DNA from: Zhengitettix transpicula
Lineage: Eukaryota > Arthropoda > Insecta > Orthoptera > Tetrigidae
Reading direction: 5' to 3'
Length of the DNA: 64,000 nucleotides
Assembly: GCA_037074705.1 (NCBI GenBank)
Contig: JAYJMR010000024.1
Span: 62,001 to 126,000 of the forward strand
Position 1 is the stretch's first letter, and each line of letters opens with the position of its first letter. Below, piece by piece: positions 1 through 14,110 of the stretch. Position numbers and translations under genes: made by a program. The notes beneath the pieces were generated by a model. That model worked only from the letters and a program-made list of their open reading frames with translations. It did not search any database and was not told the origin of the DNA.

Positions 1-157
1 CCTGCACTTCTAAAATCTTAATCTATTAATATTAATTAATATATCGTAATATTTCGACGTTTCGACGACAAATTTGGAATTTCACCAACCAAGAATCTTC
101 AAATAACAAAGTCTTATTTCATAATAAATGACTCGTTCTTTATAAAAATTAGTCAAA
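1..157 (+). repeat. Reference satellite monomer and its internal motifs
   Basis: First full monomer, used here as the reference. Bases 29-42 form a perfect 14-bp palindrome, ATATTAATTAATAT, overlapping the palindrome TTAATATTAA at 26-35. Bases 52-67 are a tandem pair of the 8-mer TTTCGACG. Five of the six CpGs of this monomer lie at 45-67 and the sixth at 134. The rest is A/T rich with short A or T runs. The length is close to one nucleosome's worth of DNA. A palindrome next to a CpG-rich direct repeat could be a protein-binding site, but that is inference; no known box such as the CENP-B box is matched. Confidence 0.9.
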
Positions 158-960
158 CCTGCACTTCTAAAATCTTAATTCATTAATATTAATTAATATA
201 TCCCAATATTTCGACGTTTCGAAGACAAGTTTGGAATTTCACCAACCAAGAATCTTCAAATAACAAAATCTTATTTCATAATAAATGACTCGTTCTTTAT
301 AAAAATTACTCAAACCTGCACTTCTAAAATCTTAATCTATTAATATTAATTAATATATCGTAATATTTCGACGTTTCGACGACAAATTTGGAATTTCACC
401 AACCAAGAATCTTCAAATAACAAAGTCTTATTTCATAATAAATGACTCGTTCTTTATAAAAATTAGTCAAACCTGCACTTCTAAAATCTTAATTCATTAA
501 TATTAATTAATATATCCCAATATTTCGACGTTTCGAAGACAAGTTTGGAATTTCACCAACCAAGAATCTTCAAATAACAAAATCTTATTTCATAATAAAT
601 GACTCGTTCTTTATAAAAATTACTCAAACCTGCACTTCTAAAATCTTAATTCATTAATATTAATTAATATATCCCAATATTTCGACGTTTCGACGACAAG
701 TTTGGAATTTCACCAACCAAGAATCTTCAAATAACAAAATCTTATTTCATAATAAATGACTCGTTCTTTATAAAAATTACTCAAACCTGCACTTCTAAAA
801 TCTTAATCTATTAATATTAATTAATATATCCCAATATTTCGACGTTTCGACGACAAGTTTGGAATTTCACAAACCAAGAATCTAAAAATAACAAAGTCTA
901 ATTTCATAATAAAAGATACGTTCTTTATAAAAATTACTCAAACCTGCACTTCTAAAATCT
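1..960. repeat. Satellite domain 1, dimeric at its left end
   Basis: Monomers alternate between two types. Type A has ATCGTAAT after the palindrome, CGACGACAAAT, and ends TTAGTCAAA. Type B has ATCCCAAT, CGAAGACAAG, CAAAATC and TTACTCAAA. Bases 1-314 (A+B) recur base for base at 315-628, a local dimeric higher-order repeat. From about 629 the alternation breaks down into B-like and mixed monomers. Confidence 0.8.
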
Positions 961-3900
961 TAATCTATTAATATTAATTAATATATCGTAATATTTCGAC
1001 GTTTCGACGACTAGTTTGGAATTTCACCAACCAAGAATCTTCAAATAACAAAGTCTTATTTCATAATAAATGATACGTTCTTTATAAAAATTACTCAAAC
1101 CTGCACTTCTAAAATCTTAATCTATTAATATTAATTAATATATCGTGACGTTTCGACGACAAGTTTGGAATTTCACAAACCAAGAATCTAAAAATAACAA
1201 AGTCTTATTTCATAATAAATGATACGTACTTTATGAAAATTACTCAAACCTGCACTTCTAAAATCTTAATCTATTAATATTAATTAATATATCGTAATAT
1301 TTCGACGTTTCGATGACAAGTTTGGAATTTCACCAACCAAGAAACTAAAAATAACAAAGTCTTATTTCATAATAAATGATACGTTCTTTATAAAAATTAC
1401 TCAAACCTGCACTTCTAAAATCTTAATCTATTAATATTAATTAATATATCGTAATATTTCGACGTTTCGATGACAAGTTTGGAATTTCACCAACCAAGAA
1501 ACTAAAAATAACAAAGTCTTATTTCATAATAAATGACTAGTTCTTTATAAAAATTACTCAAACCTGCACTTCTAAAATCTTAATCTATTAATATTAATTA
1601 ATATATCGTAATATTTCGACGTTTCGACGACAAATTTGGAATTTCACCAACCAAGAATCTTCAAATAACAAAGTCTTATTTCATAATAAATGATACGTTC
1701 TTTATAAAAATTACTCAAACCTGCACTTCTAAAAGCTTAATCTATTAATATGAATTAATATATCGTGACGTTTCGACGACAAGTTTGGAATTTCACAAAC
1801 CAAGAATCTAAAAATAACAAAGTCTTATTTCATAATAAATGATACGTTCTTTATAAAAATTACTCAAACCTGCACTTCTAAAATGTAAATCTATTAATAT
1901 TAATTAATATGTCGTAATATTTCGACGTTTCGACGACAAGTTTGGAATTTCAACAACCAAGAATCTAAAAATAACAAAGTCTTATTTCATAATAAATGAC
2001 ACGTTCTTTATGAAAATTACTCAAACCTGCACTTCTAAAATCTTAATCTATTAATATTAATTAATATATCGTAATATTTCGACGTTTCGATGACAAGTTT
2101 GGAATTTCACCAACCAAGAAACTAAAAATAACAAAGTCTCATTTCATAATAAATGATACGTACTTTATGAAAATTACTCAAACCTGCACTTCTAAAATCT
2201 TAATCTATTAATATTAATTAATATATCGTAATATTTCGACGTTTCGATGACAAGTTTGGAATTTCACCAACCAAAAAACTAAAAATAACAAAGTCTTATT
2301 TCATAATAAATGACTAGTTCTTTATAAAAATTACTCAAACCTGCACTTCTAAAATCTTAATCTATTAATATTAATTAATATATCGTAATATTTCGACGTT
2401 TCGACGACAAGTTTGGAATTTCACCAACCAAGAATCTTCAAATAACAAAGTCTTATTTCATAATAAATGACTCGTTCTTTATAAAAATTACTCAAACCAG
2501 CACTTCTAAAATCTTAATCTATTAATATTAATTAATATATCGTAATATTTCGACGTTTCGACGACAAGTTTGGAATTTCACCAACCAAGAATCTTCAAAT
2601 AACAAAGTCTTATTTCATAATAAATGACTCGTTATTTATAAAAATTACTCAAACCTGCACTTTTAAAATCTTAATCTATTAATATTAATTAATATATCGT
2701 AATATTTCGACGTTTCGACGACAAATTTGGAATTTCACCAACCAAGAATCTTCAAATAACAAAGTCTTATTTCATAATAAATGATACGTTCTTTATAAAA
2801 ATTACTCAAACCTGCACTTCTAAAATCTTAATCTATTAATATTAATTAATATATCGTGACGTTTCGACGACAAGTTTGGAATTTCACAAACCAAGAATCT
2901 AAAAATAACAAAGTCTTATTTCATAATAAATGATACGTACTTTATGAAAATTACTCAAACCTGCACTTCTAAAATCTTAATCTATTAATATTAATTAATA
3001 TATCGTAATATTTCGACGTTTCGATGACAAGTTTGGAATTTCACCAACCAAGAAACTAAAAATAACAAAGTTTTATTTCATAATAAATGATACGTTCTTT
3101 ATAAAAATTACTCAAACCTGCACTTCTAAAATCTTAATCTATTAATATTAATTAATATTACGTAATATTTCGACGTTTCGATGACAAGTTTGGAATTTCA
3201 CAAACCAAGAAACTAAAAATAACAAAGTCTTATTTCATAATAAATGACTAGTTCTTTATAAAAATTACTCAAACCTGCACTTCTAAAATCTTAATCTATT
3301 AATATTAATTAATATATCGTAATATTTCGACGTTTCGACGACAAGTTTGGAATTTCAACAACCAAGAATCTAAAAATAACAAAGTCTTATTTCATAATAA
3401 ATGACACGTTCTTTATAAAAATTACTTAAACCTGCACTTCTAAAATCTTAATCTATTAATATTAATTAATATATCGTAATATTTCGACGTTTCGACGACA
3501 AATTTGGAATTTCACCAACCAAGAATCTTCAAATAACAAAGTCTTATTTCATAATAAATGATACGTTCTTTATAAAAATTACTCAAACCTGCACTTCTAA
3601 AATCTTAAACTATTAATATTAATTAATATATCGTGACGTTTCGACGACAAGTTTGGAATTTCACAAACCAAGAATCTAAAAATAACAAAGTCTTATTTCA
3701 TAATAAATGATACGTACTTTATGAAAATTACTCAAACCTGCACTTCTAAAATCTTAATCTATTAATATTAATTAATATATCGTAATATTTCGACGTTTCG
3801 ATGACAAGTTTGGAATTTCACCAACCAAGAAACTAAAAATAACAAAGTCTTATTTCATAATAAATGACTAGTTCTTTATAAAAATTATTTAAACCTGCAC

Positions 3901-6900
3901 TTCTAAAATCTTAATCTATTAATATTAATTAATATATCGTAATATTTCGACGTTTCGACGACAAGTTTGGAATTTCACAAACCAAGAATGTAAAAATAAC
4001 AAAGTCTTATTTCATAATAAATGATACGTACTTTATGAAAATTACTCAAACCTGCACTTCTAAAATCTTAATCTATTAATATTAATTAATATATCGTAAT
4101 ATTTCGACGTTTCGATGACAAGTTTGGAATTTCACCAACCAAGAAACTAAAAATAACAAAGTCTTATTTCATAATAAATGATACGTTCTTTATAAAAATT
4201 ACTCAAACCTGCACTTCTAAAATCTTAATCTATTAATATTAATTAATATATCGTAATATTTCGACGTTTCGATGACAAGTTTGGAATTTCACCAACCAAG
4301 AAACTAAAAATAACAAAGTCTTATTTCATAATAAATGACTAGTTCTTTATAAAAATTACTCAAACCTGCACTTCTAAAATCTTAATCTATTAATATTAAT
4401 TAATATATCGTAATATTTCGACGTTTCGACGACAAGTTTGGAATTTCACCAACCAAGAATCTTCAAATAACAAAGTCTTATTTCATAATAAATGACTCGT
4501 TCTTTATAAAAATTACTCAAACCAGCACTTCTAAAATCTTAATCTATTAATATTAATTAATATATCGTAATATTTCGACGTTTCGACGACAAGTTTGGAA
4601 TTTCACCAACCAAGAATCTTCAAATAACAAAGTCTTATTTCATAATAAATGACTCGTTATTTATAAAAATTACTCAAACCTGCACTTCTAAAATCTTAAT
4701 CTATTAATATTAATTAATATATCGTAATATTTCGACGTTTCGACGACAAATTTGGAATTTCACCAACCAAGAATCTTCAAATAACAAAGTCTTATTTCAT
4801 AATAAATGATACGTTCTTTATAAAAATTACTCAAACCTGCACTTCTAAAATCTTAATCTATTAATATTAATTAATATATCGTGACGTTTCGACGACAAGT
4901 TTGGAATTTCACAAACCAAGAATCTAAAAATAACAAAGTCTTATTTCATAATAAATGATACGTACTTTATGAAAATTACTCAAACCTGCACTTCTAAAAT
5001 CTTAATCTATTAATATTAATTAATATATCGTAATATTTCGACGTTTCGATGACAAGTTTGGAATTTCACCAACCAAGAAACTAAAAATAACAAAGTCTTA
5101 TTTCATAATAAATGATACGTTCTTTATAAAAATTACTCAAACCTGCACTTCTAAAATCTTAATCTATTAATATTAATTAATATTACGTAATATTTCGACG
5201 TTTCGATGACAAGTTTGGAATTTCACCAACCAAGAAACTAAAAATAACAAAGTCTTATTTCATAATAAATGACTAGTTCTTTATAAAAATTACTCAAACC
5301 TGCACTTCTAAAATCTTAATCTATTAATATTAATTAATATATCGTAATATTTCGACGTTTCGACGACAAGTTTGGAATTTCAACAACCAAGAATCTAAAA
5401 ATAACAAAGTCTTATTTCATAATAAATGACACGTTCTTTATAAAAATTACTTAAACCTGCACTTCTAAAATCTTAATCTATTAATATTAATTAATATATC
5501 GTAATATTTCGACGTTTCGACGACAAATTTGGAATTTCACCAACCAAGAATCTTCAAATAACAAAGTCTTATTTCATAATAAATGATACGTTCTTTATAA
5601 AAATTACTCAAACCTGCACTTCTAAAATCTTAAACTATTAATATTAATTAATATATCGTGACGTTTCGACGACAAGTTTGGAATTTCACAAACCAAGAAT
5701 CTAAAAATAACAAAGTCTTATTTCATAATAAATGATACGTACTTTATGAAAATTACTCAAACCTGCACTTCTAAAATCTTAATCTATTAATATTAATTAA
5801 TATATCGTAATATTTCGACGTTTCGATGACAAGTTTGGAATTTCACCAACCAAGAAACTAAAAATAACAAAGTCTTATTTCATAATAAATGACTAGTTCT
5901 TTATAAAAATTATTTAAACCTGCACTTCTAAAATCTTAATCTATTAATATTAATTAATATATCGTAATATTTCGACGTTTCGACGACAAGTTTGGAATTT
6001 CACAAACCAAGAATCTAAAAATAACAAAGTCTTATTTCATAATAAATGATACGTACTTTATGAAAATTACTCAAACCTGCACTTCTAAAATCTTAATCTA
6101 TTAATATTAATTTATATATCGTAATATTTCGACGTTTCGATGACAAGTTTGGAATTTCACCAACCAAGAAACTAAAAATAACAAAGTCTTATTTCATAAT
6201 AAATGATACGTTCTTTATAAAAATTACTCAAACCTGCACTTTTAAAATCTTAATCTATTAATATTAATTAATATATCGTAATATTTCGACGTTTCGATGA
6301 CAAGTTTGGAATTTCACCAACCAAGAAACTAAAAATAACAAAGTCTTATTTCATAATAAATGACTAGTTCTTTATAAAAATTACTCAAACCTGCACTTCT
6401 AAAATCTTAATCTATTAATATTAATTAATATATCGTAATATTTCGACGTTTCGACGACAAGTTTGGAATTTCACAAACCAAGAATCTAAAAATAACAAAG
6501 TCTTATTTCAGAATAAATGATACGTACTTTATGAAAATTACTCAAACCTGCACTTCTAAAATCTTAATCTATTAATATTAATTAATATATCGTAATATTT
6601 CGACGTTTCGATGACAAGTTTGGAATTTCACCAACCAAGAAACTAAAAATAACAAAGTCTTATTTCATAATAAATGATACGTTCTTTATAAAAATTACTC
6701 AAACCTGCACTTCTAAAATCTTAATCTATTAATATTAATTAATATATCGTAATATTTCGACGTTTCGATGACAAGTTTGGAATTTCACCAACCAAGAAAC
6801 TAAAAATAACAAAGTCTTATTTCATAATAAATGACTAGTTCTTTATAAAAATTACTCAAACCTGCACTTCTAAAATCTTAATCTATTAATATTAATTAAT

Positions 6901-7300
6901 ATATCGTAATATTTCGACGTTTCGACGACAAGTTTGGAATTTCAACAACCAAGAATCTAAAAATAACAAAGTCTTATTTCATAATAAATGACACGTTCTT
7001 TATAAAAATTACTCAAACCTGCACTTCTAAAATCTTAATCTATTAATATTAATTAATATATCGTAATATTTCGACGTTTCGACGACAAGTTTGGAATTTC
7101 ACCAACCAAGAATCTAAAAATAACAAAGTCTTATTTCATAATAAATGACACGTTTTTTATAAAAATTACTTAAACCTGCACTTCTAAAATCTTAATCTAT
7201 TAATATTAATTAATATATCGTAATATTTCGACGTTTCGACGACAAGTTTGGAATTTCACCAACCAAGAATCTAAAAATAACAAAGTCTTATTTCATAATA
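960..7300. repeat. Satellite domain 2: CGATGAC / GAAACTAAAAATAAC variants with a 13-mer higher-order repeat
   Basis: This stretch is marked by monomers with CGATGACAAG, GAAACTAAAAATAAC, GATACGTACTTTATG and GACTAGTTC. It also holds monomers with an 8-bp deletion that reads ATATCGTGACG instead of ATATCGTAATATTTCGACG. Marker variants recur exactly 2,025 bp apart (2497/4522, 2631/4656, 3157/5182, 3607/5632), showing a duplicated 13-monomer block. Thirteen monomers are 2,041 bp, and two 8-bp deletions per block give 2,025. Confidence 0.85.
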
Positions 7301-10300
7301 AATGATTCGTTCTTTATAAAAATTACTCAAACCAGCACTTCTGAAATCTTAATCTATTAATATTAATTAATATATCGCAATATTTCGACGTTTCGGCAAC
7401 AAGTTTGGAATTTCACCAACCAAGCAACTATAAATAACAAAGTCTTATTTCATAATAAATGATTCGTTCTTTATAAAAATTACTCAAACCTGCACTTCTA
7501 AAATCTTAATCTATTAATATTAATTAATATATCGTAATATTTCGACGTTTCGACGACAAGTTTGGAATTTCACCAACCAAGAATCTATAAATAACAAAGT
7601 CTTATTTCATAATAAATGATTCGTTCTTTATAAAAATTACTCAAACCAGCACTTCTAAAATCTTAATCTATTAATATTAATTAATATATCGTAATATTTC
7701 GACGTTTCGGCAACAAGTTTGGAATTTCACCAACCAAGAAACTATAAATAACAAAGTCTTATTTCATAATAAATGATTCGTTCTTTATAAAAATTACTCA
7801 AACCTGCACTTCTAAAATCAAAATCTATTAATATTAATTAATATATCGTAATATTTCGACGTTTCGACGACAAGTTTGGAATTTCACCAACCAAGAAACT
7901 ATAAATAACAAAGTCTTATTTCATAATAAATGATTCGTTCTTTATAAAAATTACTCAAACCAGCACTTCTAAAATCTTAATCTATTAATATTAATTAATA
8001 TATCCCAATATTTCGACGTTTCGGCAACAAGTTTGGAATTTCACCAACCAAGAAACTATAAATAACAAAGTCTTATTTCATAATAAATGATTCGTTCTTT
8101 ATAAAAATTACTCAAACCTGCACGTCTAAAATCTTAATCTATTAATATTAATTAATATATCGTAATATTTCGACGTTTCGACGACAAGTTTGGAATTTCA
8201 CCAACCAAGAAACTATAAATAACAAAGTCTTATTTCATAATAAATGATTCGTTCTTTATAAAAATTACTCAAACCTGCACTTCTAAAATCTTAATCTATT
8301 AATATTAATTAATATATCGTAATATTTCGACGTTTCGACGACAAGTTTGGAATTTCACCAACCAAGAAACTATAAATAACAAAGTCTTATTTCATAATAA
8401 ATGATTCGTTCTTTATAAAAATTACTCAAACCAGCTTTTCTAAAATCTTAATCTATTAATATTAATTAATATATCGTAATATTTCGACGTTTCGGCAACA
8501 AGTTTGGAATTTCACCAACCAAGAATCTAAAAATTAACCAGTCTTATTTCATAATAAATGATTCGTTCTTTATAAAAATTACTCAAACCAGCACTTCTAA
8601 AATCTTAATCTATTAATATTAATTAATATATCGCAATATTTCGACGTTTCGGCAACAAGTTTGAAATTTCACCAACCAAGAAACTATAAATAACAAAGTC
8701 TTATTTCATAATAAATGATTCGTTCTTTATAAAAATTACTCAAACCAGCACTTCTAAAATCTTAATCTATTAATATTAACTAATATATCGCAATATTTCG
8801 ACGTTTCGGCAACAAGTTTGAAATTTCACCAACCAAGAAACTATAAATAACAAAGTCTTATTTCATAATAAATGATTCGTTCTTTATAAAAATTATTTAA
8901 ACCTGCACTTCTAAAATCTTAATCTATTAATATTAATTAATATATCGTAATATTTCGACGTTTCGACGACAAGTTTGGAATTTCACCAACCAAGAAACTA
9001 TAAATAACTAAGTCTTATTTCATAATAAATGATTCGTTCTTTATAAAAATTACTCAAACCTGCACTTCTAAAATCTTAATCTATTAATATTAATTAATAT
9101 ATCGTAATATTTCGACGTTTCGACGACAAGTTTGGAATTTCACCAACCAAGAAACTATAAATAACAAAGTCTTATTTCATAATAAATGATACGTTCTTTA
9201 TAAAAATTACTCAAACCAGCACTTCTAAAATCTTAATCTATTAATATTAATTAATATATCGTAATATTTCGACGTTTCGACGACAAGTTTGGAATTTCAC
9301 CAACCAAGAAACTATAAATAACAAAGTCTTATTTCATAATAAATGATTCGTTCTTTATAAAAATTACTCAAACCAGCACTTCTAAAATCTTAATCTATTA
9401 ATATTAATTAATATATCGTAATATTTCGACGTTTCGGCAACAAGTTTGGAATTTCACCAACCAAGAATCTAAAAATAAACCAGTCTTATTTCATAATAAA
9501 TGATTCGTTCTTTATAAAAAATACTCAAACCAGCACTTTAAAATCTTAATCTATTAATATTAATTAATATATCGTAATATTTCGACGTTTCGGCAACAAG
9601 TTTGGAATTTCACCAACCAAGAATTAAAAATTAACCAGTCTTATTTCATAATAAATGATTCGTTCTTTATAAAAATTACTCAAACCAGCACTTCTAAAAT
9701 CTTAATCTATTAATATTAATTAATATATCGCAATATTTCGACGTTTCGGCAACAAGTTTGGAATTTCACCAACCAAGAAACTATAAATAACAAAGTCTTA
9801 TTTCATAATAAATGATTCGTTCTTTATAAAAATTACTCAAACCAGCACTTCTAAAATCTTAATCTATTAATATTAATTAATATATCGCAATATTTCAACG
9901 TTTCGGCAACAAGTTTGAAATTTCACCAACCAAGAAACTATAAATAACAAAGTCTTATTTCTCAATAAATGATTCGTTCTATATAAAAATTACTCAAACC
10001 TGCACTTCTAAAATCTTAATCTATTAATATTAATTAATATATCGTAATATTTCGACGTTTCGACGACAAGTTTGGAATTTCACCAACCAAGAAACTATAA
10101 ATATCAAAGTCTTATTTCATAATAAATGATTCGTTCTTTATAAAAATTACTCAAACCAGCACTTCTAAAATCTTAATCTATTAATATTAATTAATATATC
10201 GCAATATTTCAACGTTTCGGCAACAAGTTTGAAATTTCACCAACCAAGAAACTATAAATAACAAAGTCTTATTTCATAATAAATGATTCGTTCTTTATAA

Positions 10301-11400
10301 AAATTACTCAAACCTGCACTTCTAAAATCTTAATCTATTAATATTAATTAATATATCGCAATATTTCGACGTTTCGGCAACAAGTTTGGAATTTCACCAA
10401 CCAAGAAACTAAAAATAACAAAGTCTTATTTCATAATAAATGATTCGTTCTTTATAAAAATTACTCAAACCTGCACTTCTAAAATCTTAATCTATTAATA
10501 TTAATTAATATATCGTAATATTTCGACGTTTCGACGACAAGTTTGGAATTTCACCAACCAAGAATCTAAAAATAACAAAGTCTTATTTCATAATAAATGA
10601 CACGTTCTTTATAAAAATTACTCAAACCTGCACTTCTAAAATCTTAATCTATTAATATTAATTAATATATCGTAATATTTCGACGTTTCGACGACAAGTT
10701 TGGAATTTCACCAACCAAGAATCTAAAAATAACAAAGTCTTATTTCATAATAAATGACACGTTCTTTATAAAAATTACTCAAACCAGCACTTCTAAAATC
10801 TTAATCTATTAATATTAATTAATATATCGCAATATTTCAACGTTTCGGCAACAAGTTTGAAATTTCACCAACCAAGAAACTATAAATAACAAAGTCTTAT
10901 TTCATAATAAATGATTCGTTCTTTATAAAAATTACTCAAACCTGCACTTCTAAAATCTTAATCTATTAATATTAATTAATATATCGCAATATATTTCGAC
11001 GTTTCGACGACAAGTTTGGAATTTCACCAACCAAGAATCTAAAAATAACAAAGTCTTATTTCATAATAAATGACACGTTCTTTATAACAATTACTCAAAC
11101 CTGCACTTTTAAAATCTTAATCTATTAATATTAATTAATATATCGTAATATTTCGACGTTTCGACGACAAGTTTGGAATTTCACCAACCAAGAAACTAAA
11201 AATAACAAAGTCTGATTTCATAATAAATGATACGTTCTTTATAAAAATTACTCAAACCTGCACTTCTAAAATCTTAATCTATTGATATTAATTAATATAT
11301 CGCAATATTTCGACGTTTCGGCAACAAGTTTGGAATTTCACCAACCAAGAAACTAAAAATAACAAAGTCTTATTTCATAATAAATGATTCGTTCTTTATA
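7300..11400. repeat. Satellite domain 3: CGGCAAC / GAAACTATAAATAAC variants
   Basis: Monomers here often carry CGTTTCGGCAACAAG in place of CGTTTCGACGACAAG, CCAGCAC in place of CCTGCAC, GAAACTATAAATAAC, and GATTCG before the TTC. The CGGCAAC variant first appears at about 7394 and last at about 11320, so the domain has fairly clear limits. Ordinary CGACGAC monomers are interspersed. Confidence 0.75.
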
Positions 11401-14110
11401 AAAATTACTCAAACCAGCACATCTAAAATCTTGATCTATTAATATTAATTAATATATGATAATATTTCGACGTTTCGACGACAAGTTTGGAATTTCACCA
11501 ACCAAGAAACTATAAATAACAAAGTCTTATTTCATAATAAATGATACGTTCTTTATAAAAGTTACTCTAACCTGCACTTCTAATATCTTAATCTATTAAT
11601 ATTAATTAATATATCATAATATTTCGACGTTTCGACGACAAGTTTGTGATTTCACCAACCAAGAATCTAAAAATAACAAAGTCTTATTTCATAATAAATG
11701 ATACATTCTTTATAAAAATTACTCAAACCTGCACTTCTAAAATCTTAATCTATTAATATTAATTAATATATCATAATATTTCGACGTTTCGCCGACAAGT
11801 TTGGAATTTTACCAACGAAGAATCTAAAAATAACAAAGTCTTATTTCATAATAAATGATACGTTCTTTATAAAAATTACTCAAACCAGCACATCTAAAAT
11901 CTTAATCTATTAATATTAATTAATATATGATAATATTTCGACGTTTCGACGACAAGTTTGGAATTTCACCAACCAAGAATCTAAAAATAACAAAGTCTTA
12001 TTTCATAATAAATGATTCGTTCTTTATAAAAAATACTCAAACCAGCACATCTAAAATCTTAATCTATTAATATTAATTAATATATGATAATATTTCGACG
12101 TTTCGACGACAAGTTTGTGATTTCACCAACCAAGAATCTAAAAATAACAAAGTCTTATTTCATAATAAATGATACATTCTTTATAAAAATTACTCAAACC
12201 TGCACTTCTAAAATCTTAATCTATTAATATTAATTAATATATCATAATATTTCGACGTTTCGCCGACAAGTTTGGAATTTCACCAACGAAGAATCTAAAA
12301 ATAACAAAGTCTTATTTCATAATAAATGATACGTTCTTTATAAAAATTACTCTAACCTGCACTTCTAATATCTTAATCTATTAATATTAATTAATATATC
12401 ATAATATTTCGACGTTTCGACGACAAGTTTGGAATTTCACCAACCAAGAATCTAAAAATAACAAAGTCTTATTTCATAATAAATGATTCGTTCTTTATAA
12501 AAAATACTCAAACCAGCACATCTAAAATCTTAATCTATTAATATTAATTAATATATCATAATATTTCGACGTTTCGCCGACAAGTTTGGAATTTTACCAA
12601 CGAAGAATCTAAAAATAACAAAGTCTTATTTCATAATAAATGATACGTTCTTTATAAAAATTACTCAAACCAGCACATCTAAAATCTTAATCTATTAATA
12701 TTAATTAATATATCATAATATTTCGACGTTTCGACGACAAGTTTGTGATTTCACCAACCAAGAATCTAAAAATAACAAAGTCTTATTTCATAATAAATTA
12801 TACATTCTTTATAAAAATTACTCAAACCAGCACATCTAAAATCTTAATCTATTAATATTAATTAATATATCATAATATTTCGACGTTTCGCCGACAAGTT
12901 TGGAATTTCACCAACGAAGAATCTAAAAATAACAAAGTCTTATTTCATAATAAATGATACGTTCTTTATAAAAATTACTCTAACCTGCACTTCTAATATC
13001 TTAATCTATTAATATTAATTAATATATCATAATATTTCGACGTTTCGCCGACAAGTTTGGAATTTTACCAACGAAGAATCTAAAAATAACAAAGTCTTAT
13101 TTCATAATAAATGATACGTTCTTTATAAAAATTACTCTAACCTGCACTTCTAATATCTTAATCTATTAATATTAATTAATATATCATAATATTTCGACGT
13201 TTCGCCGACAAGTTTGGAATTTTACCAACGAAGAATCTAAAAATAACAAAGTCTTATTTCATAATAAATGATACGTTCTTTATAAAAATTACTCAAACCA
13301 GCACATCTAAAATCTTAATCTATTAATATTAATTAATATATCATAATATTTCGACGTTTCGACGACAAGTTTGTGATTTCACCAACCAAGAATCTAAAAA
13401 TAACAAAGTCTTATTTCATAATAAATGATACATTCTTTATAAAAATTACTCAAACCTGCACTTCTAAAATCTTAATCTATTAATATTAATTAATATATCA
13501 TAATATTTCGACGTTTCGACGACAAGTTTGGAATTTCACCAACCAAGAATCTAAAAATAACAAAGTCTTATTTCATAATAAATGATTCGTTCTTTATAAA
13601 AAATACTCAAACCAGCACATCTAAAATCTTAATCTATTAATATTAATTAATATATCATAATATTTCGACGTTTCGACGACAAGTTTGGAATTTCACCAAC
13701 CAAGAATCTAAAAATAACAAAGTCTTATTTCATAATAAATGATTCGTTCTTTATAAAAAATACTCAAACCAGCACATCTAAAATCTTAATCTATTAATAT
13801 TAATTAATATATCATAATATTTCGACGTTTCGACGACAAGTTTGGAATTTCACCAACCAAGAATCTAAAAATAACAAAGTCTTATTTCATAATTAATGAT
13901 TCGTTCTTTATAAAAATTACTCAAACCAGCACATCTAAAATCTTAATCTATTAATATTAATTAATATATCATAATATTTCGACGTTTCGACGACAAGTTT
14001 GGAATTTCACCAACCAAGAATCTAAAAATAACAAAGTCTTATTTCATAATAAATGATTCCTTCTTTATAAAAATTACTCAAACCTCACATCTAAAATCCT
14101 AATCTATTAA
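11400..14110. repeat. Satellite domain 4: ACATCTAAAATC / CGCCGACAAG variants
   Basis: Monomers combine GCACATCTAAAATC, ATCATAAT or ATGATAAT after the palindrome, CGCCGACAAG, and a GTTTGTGATTTCACC variant. The same few monomer types recur in changing order, which suggests repeated short block duplications. This is the first place where the ATGATAAT type, dominant in the next domain, is seen (about 11457). Confidence 0.7.

Noticed and set aside
52..68. CENP-B box in the monomer's TTTCGACGTTTCGACGA
   Set aside because: It shares only TTCG with the box; the required A and CGGG positions do not match on either strand.
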